Shown here: in pieces, positions 62,234 to 64,000 of the stretch
Numbering within the stretch: position 1 is the first letter of the stretch
How the letters are laid out: each line of letters opens with the position of its first letter
Assembly (NCBI GenBank): GCA_900105225.1
Contig: LT629764.1
Location: forward strand, 1,812,501 to 1,876,500
DNA length: 64,000 nt
Origin: Paenibacillaceae bacterium GAS479
GTDB lineage: Bacteria > Bacillota > Bacilli > Paenibacillales > Paenibacillaceae
Reading direction: 5' to 3'
The notes under the pieces: generated by a model
Databases searched by the model: none
Seen by the model: the letters and a program-made list of their open reading frames with translations, nothing else
Told to the model about the DNA's origin: nothing
Position numbers and translations under genes: made by a program

Positions 62234-63103
62234 TCAAGCATTGTTCTTCCAACCGGAGAATCTGCGCTCCAGCAGCACCAGACCTTGATTGATGAGCAGT
62301 CCAAGCGCGGAAATCGTCAGGATACCGGCATACATTTCTGGAATCTGAAAATTGTACTGCGTATAGTTGATCATATAACCCAGCCCAGCCTTGGCTCCCA
62401 CCATCTCAGCCGCAATAAGGACAAGGATTGAGGAAGCACCGGCAAGGCGGATTCCCGTGAATATAGACGGCAGGGAAGCCGGTAGAATAACTTTGAAAAA
62501 AAGCTTGAATGGCTGAAGCCCGAGAGAGCGTGCCGACTTGATGAGCAGCGGATCGACGCTACGCACACCGTTAACTGTACTTAGCAAAATCGGCCACGTG
62601 CACGCGAACAGGACGATCGTGATTTTGGAAGTCTCTCCGATGCCGAGAATAAGAATAAATACAGGCAAAAGCGCCAGCGCCGCCGTATTGCGGAACAGTT
62701 CCAACAGCGGATTTAGCAGCGCGGCCACCGGCTTGTAATAACCGATTGCCAAACCTAGAGGTATCGCCACGGCGATGGCAAGCAACAACCCGCTGATTGA
62801 ACGAACGATGCTCGCTTGAAAATGCTCCAGTAACGCTCCCGATGCGGCCAGCTCCCACCAGGCAGACAATACCGTAGATAGCGGCGGCAGGAACGTCGAA
62901 TCAACTAGCCCCAGTCGGGGTACCAGCTCCCATATCGCGGCAAAAGCGGTAATCGCAGCCGAGCTGCGAACCACCTTTGCCGCAACCGACCGAATACGAA
63001 CTAATGCGGCGGTTGCCCTCCCTGCGCCGGTACCAGCTTGCCTTGTTGTCAGGCCTCCCGCAGCCGTAGAGCTCGTGGCAGCCATTGCTTTATCTAGGCT
63101 CAT
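62234..63103 (-). CDS. ABC transporter permease (SsuC/TauC family)
   Basis: 289 aa. An N-terminal Ala/Thr/Arg-rich stretch (1-45), then about six membrane segments. The EAA motif contacting the ATPase appears as ARSLGLQPFKLFFKVILPAS (about 195-214); EMVGAKAGLGYMI is typical of the nitrate/sulfonate/taurine permease group. GGAG lies 11 nt before the ATG (63101-63103). It lies between the ATPase and monooxygenase genes in one minus-strand operon. Confidence 0.9.
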   Translation of the reverse strand: MSLDKAMAATSSTAAGGLTTRQAGTGAGRATAALVRIRSVAAKVVRSSAAITAFAAIWELVPRLGLVDSTFLPPLSTVLSAWWELAASGALLEHFQASIVRSISGLLLAIAVAIPLGLAIGYYKPVAALLNPLLELFRNTAALALLPVFILILGIGETSKITIVLFACTWPILLSTVNGVRSVDPLLIKSARSLGLQPFKLFFKVILPASLPSIFTGIRLAGASSILVLIAAEMVGAKAGLGYMINYTQYNFQIPEMYAGILTISALGLLINQGLVLLERRFSGWKNNA

Positions 63104-63163
63104 TTTGCATCCCGCTCCTCTCCAAATTACGTTCCTTCACAAGCTCACTCATCTATTTCAATC

Positions 63164-63227
63164 GTTCATGAACTCAATTGTTCATGCTCTTAGTCGTTCA
63201 TGCTTTGAATAGTTCGTATCCTCAATC
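63164..63227. repeat. Four direct repeats with an exact 16-bp period
   Basis: GTTCATG recurs at 63164, 63180 and 63196, and GTTCGTA at 63212, each followed by a 9-bp variable part. The array lies between the ATPase stop (63323) and the permease start (63103). Regularly phased short repeats can be protein-binding sites (iterons), but here they may be neutral microsatellite-like DNA. Confidence 0.7.
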
Positions 63228-63322
63228 TTTACTTCGCTCAGCCTTCTGAGCCCTGTATCCGTGGCGCTTCAGCACCGAAGCTCTTTTTGCATGCTTCCGC
63301 CCCGCTGCCCATTCACGCTCGG

Positions 63323-64000
63323 CTATTTCGCCAGCCCCGCCTTCGCAGTTACCGGGCTCCGGTCGAATGCCTGCGAACGCTGCACTTCCTCCCGCAACTC
63401 ACTCCAAATTTCATGGCGCAGCGCACCGAATTCGGCTCCGGAGCGGATATCCTCATCCTCCGAACGCTTGCCGAGCGGAATGTCGATGATCCGCTTGATT
63501 TTTCCCGGCCGAGCCGTCATAACGGCAACTCTCTGCCCTAGATATACTGCTTCGTCGATGCCATGTGTGATGAAGAGAATAGTTTTGCCCGTCTGCTCCC
63601 AGATGCTCAACAGTTCCGTCTGCAGGCTCTCCCGAGTCTGGGCATCCAGAGCCGCGAAAGGTTCATCCATCAATAGCACATCCGGATCAAATGCCAGACT
63701 GCGAGCAATCGCGACACGCTGCTTCATGCCGCCTGATAGCTCATGCGGGTAACGGTTTTCGAAACCTGATAGCCCGACTAGTGCCAAATAATGCCGCGCC
63801 CGCTCCCGACGCTCCTTCGGGCCGAACCCCTTTGCTTCCAGGCCGAACTCAATGTTCGCCCCCGCCGTCCGCCATGGAAACAGCGCATATTGCTGAAAAA
63901 CGATGCCCCGATCCAGCCCTGGACCGGTAACCGGATGTCCATCCAATAAAATCTGGCCCGAGGTCGGATGGGACAAGCCAGCGAGCAGATCCAACAAGGT
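63323..64000 (-). CDS. ABC transporter ATP-binding protein (SsuB/TauB family), 5' end cut by window edge
   Basis: At least 225 residues seen; the N-terminal part with the Walker A lies beyond 64000. Visible: Q loop VFQQYALFPWRTA, signature LSGGMKQRVAIARSLA, Walker B VLLMDEPFAALD and the switch His in LFITHGIDEAV. The specificity looks like nitrate/sulfonate/taurine importers. The 219-bp gap to the permease carries the 16-bp repeats. A substrate-binding protein should lie near, outside the window. Confidence 0.92.
   Translation of the reverse strand, partial: TLLDLLAGLSHPTSGQILLDGHPVTGPGLDRGIVFQQYALFPWRTAGANIEFGLEAKGFGPKERRERARHYLALVGLSGFENRYPHELSGGMKQRVAIARSLAFDPDVLLMDEPFAALDAQTRESLQTELLSIWEQTGKTILFITHGIDEAVYLGQRVAVMTARPGKIKRIIDIPLGKRSEDEDIRSGAEFGALRHEIWSELREEVQRSQAFDRSPVTAKAGLAK

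Overview
The window comes from a moderately GC-rich, endospore-forming Firmicute, most likely Paenibacillus or a close relative in Paenibacillaceae. The evidence is gene order and the protein set: sporulation and germination genes (spoIIM-like, pdaB, kbaA, gerD, salA, cwlD), the Bacillus-type rpoBC-str-S10-spc-alpha supercluster, sigH, and the cysE-cysS-mrnC-rlmB-rae1 operon. Start codons are often TTG or GTG, with strong GGAGG ribosome binding sites that fix most starts. The window is essentially chromosomal core: no insertion sequence, prophage, CRISPR array or tRNA gene was found.

Layout, left to right. 1-240: tandem promoters and boxA leader of an rRNA operon that runs out of the left edge. 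240-6400: a sporulation and germination block (small hypothetical, SpoIIM-like membrane protein, PdaB, KbaA, GerD, SalA, CwlD) with candidate SigE and SigG promoters and two tandem-repeat arrays. 6500-9600: cysH-sat (sulfate to sulfite) and a variant nucleoside hydrolase. 9600-43715: a nearly continuous leftward run of translation and transcription genes. In the direction of transcription these are rpmG-secE-nusG, rplK-rplA, rplJ-rplL, a methyltransferase, rpoB-rpoC, ybxF-rpsL-rpsG-fusA-tuf, the S10 operon (rpsJ to rpsQ), the spc operon (rplN to secY-adk-map-KOW gene-infA-rpmJ), the alpha operon (rpsM-rpsK-rpoA-rplQ), truA and rplM-rpsI. Leaders, hairpins and terminators separate the blocks. 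43715-44168 has no gene and holds a candidate structured RNA.

44169-58510: sigH, then (in transcription order) radA-disA-pssA, yacL-ispD-ispF-gltX and a tRNA-Cys T-box controlling cysE-cysS-mrnC-rlmB-rae1. A small AT-rich island with poorly conserved ORFs lies between pssA and a plus-strand conserved gene next to yacL. 58600-60570: a VanR/VanS-like two-component system on the plus strand. 60800-64000: an organosulfur-type operon (ABC ATPase cut by the right edge, permease, flavin-dependent monooxygenase).

The sulfur theme recurs three times (cysH-sat, the T-box cysE-cysS operon, the SsuBC/monooxygenase-like operon), each with its own control. I did not find a clearly novel multi-gene system. 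The best leads are the unexplained RNA-like region between sigH and rpmG, the perfect 60-bp tandem array beside gerD, the degenerate arrays near cwlD and the transporter genes, and several untested leader structures in the ribosomal operons.
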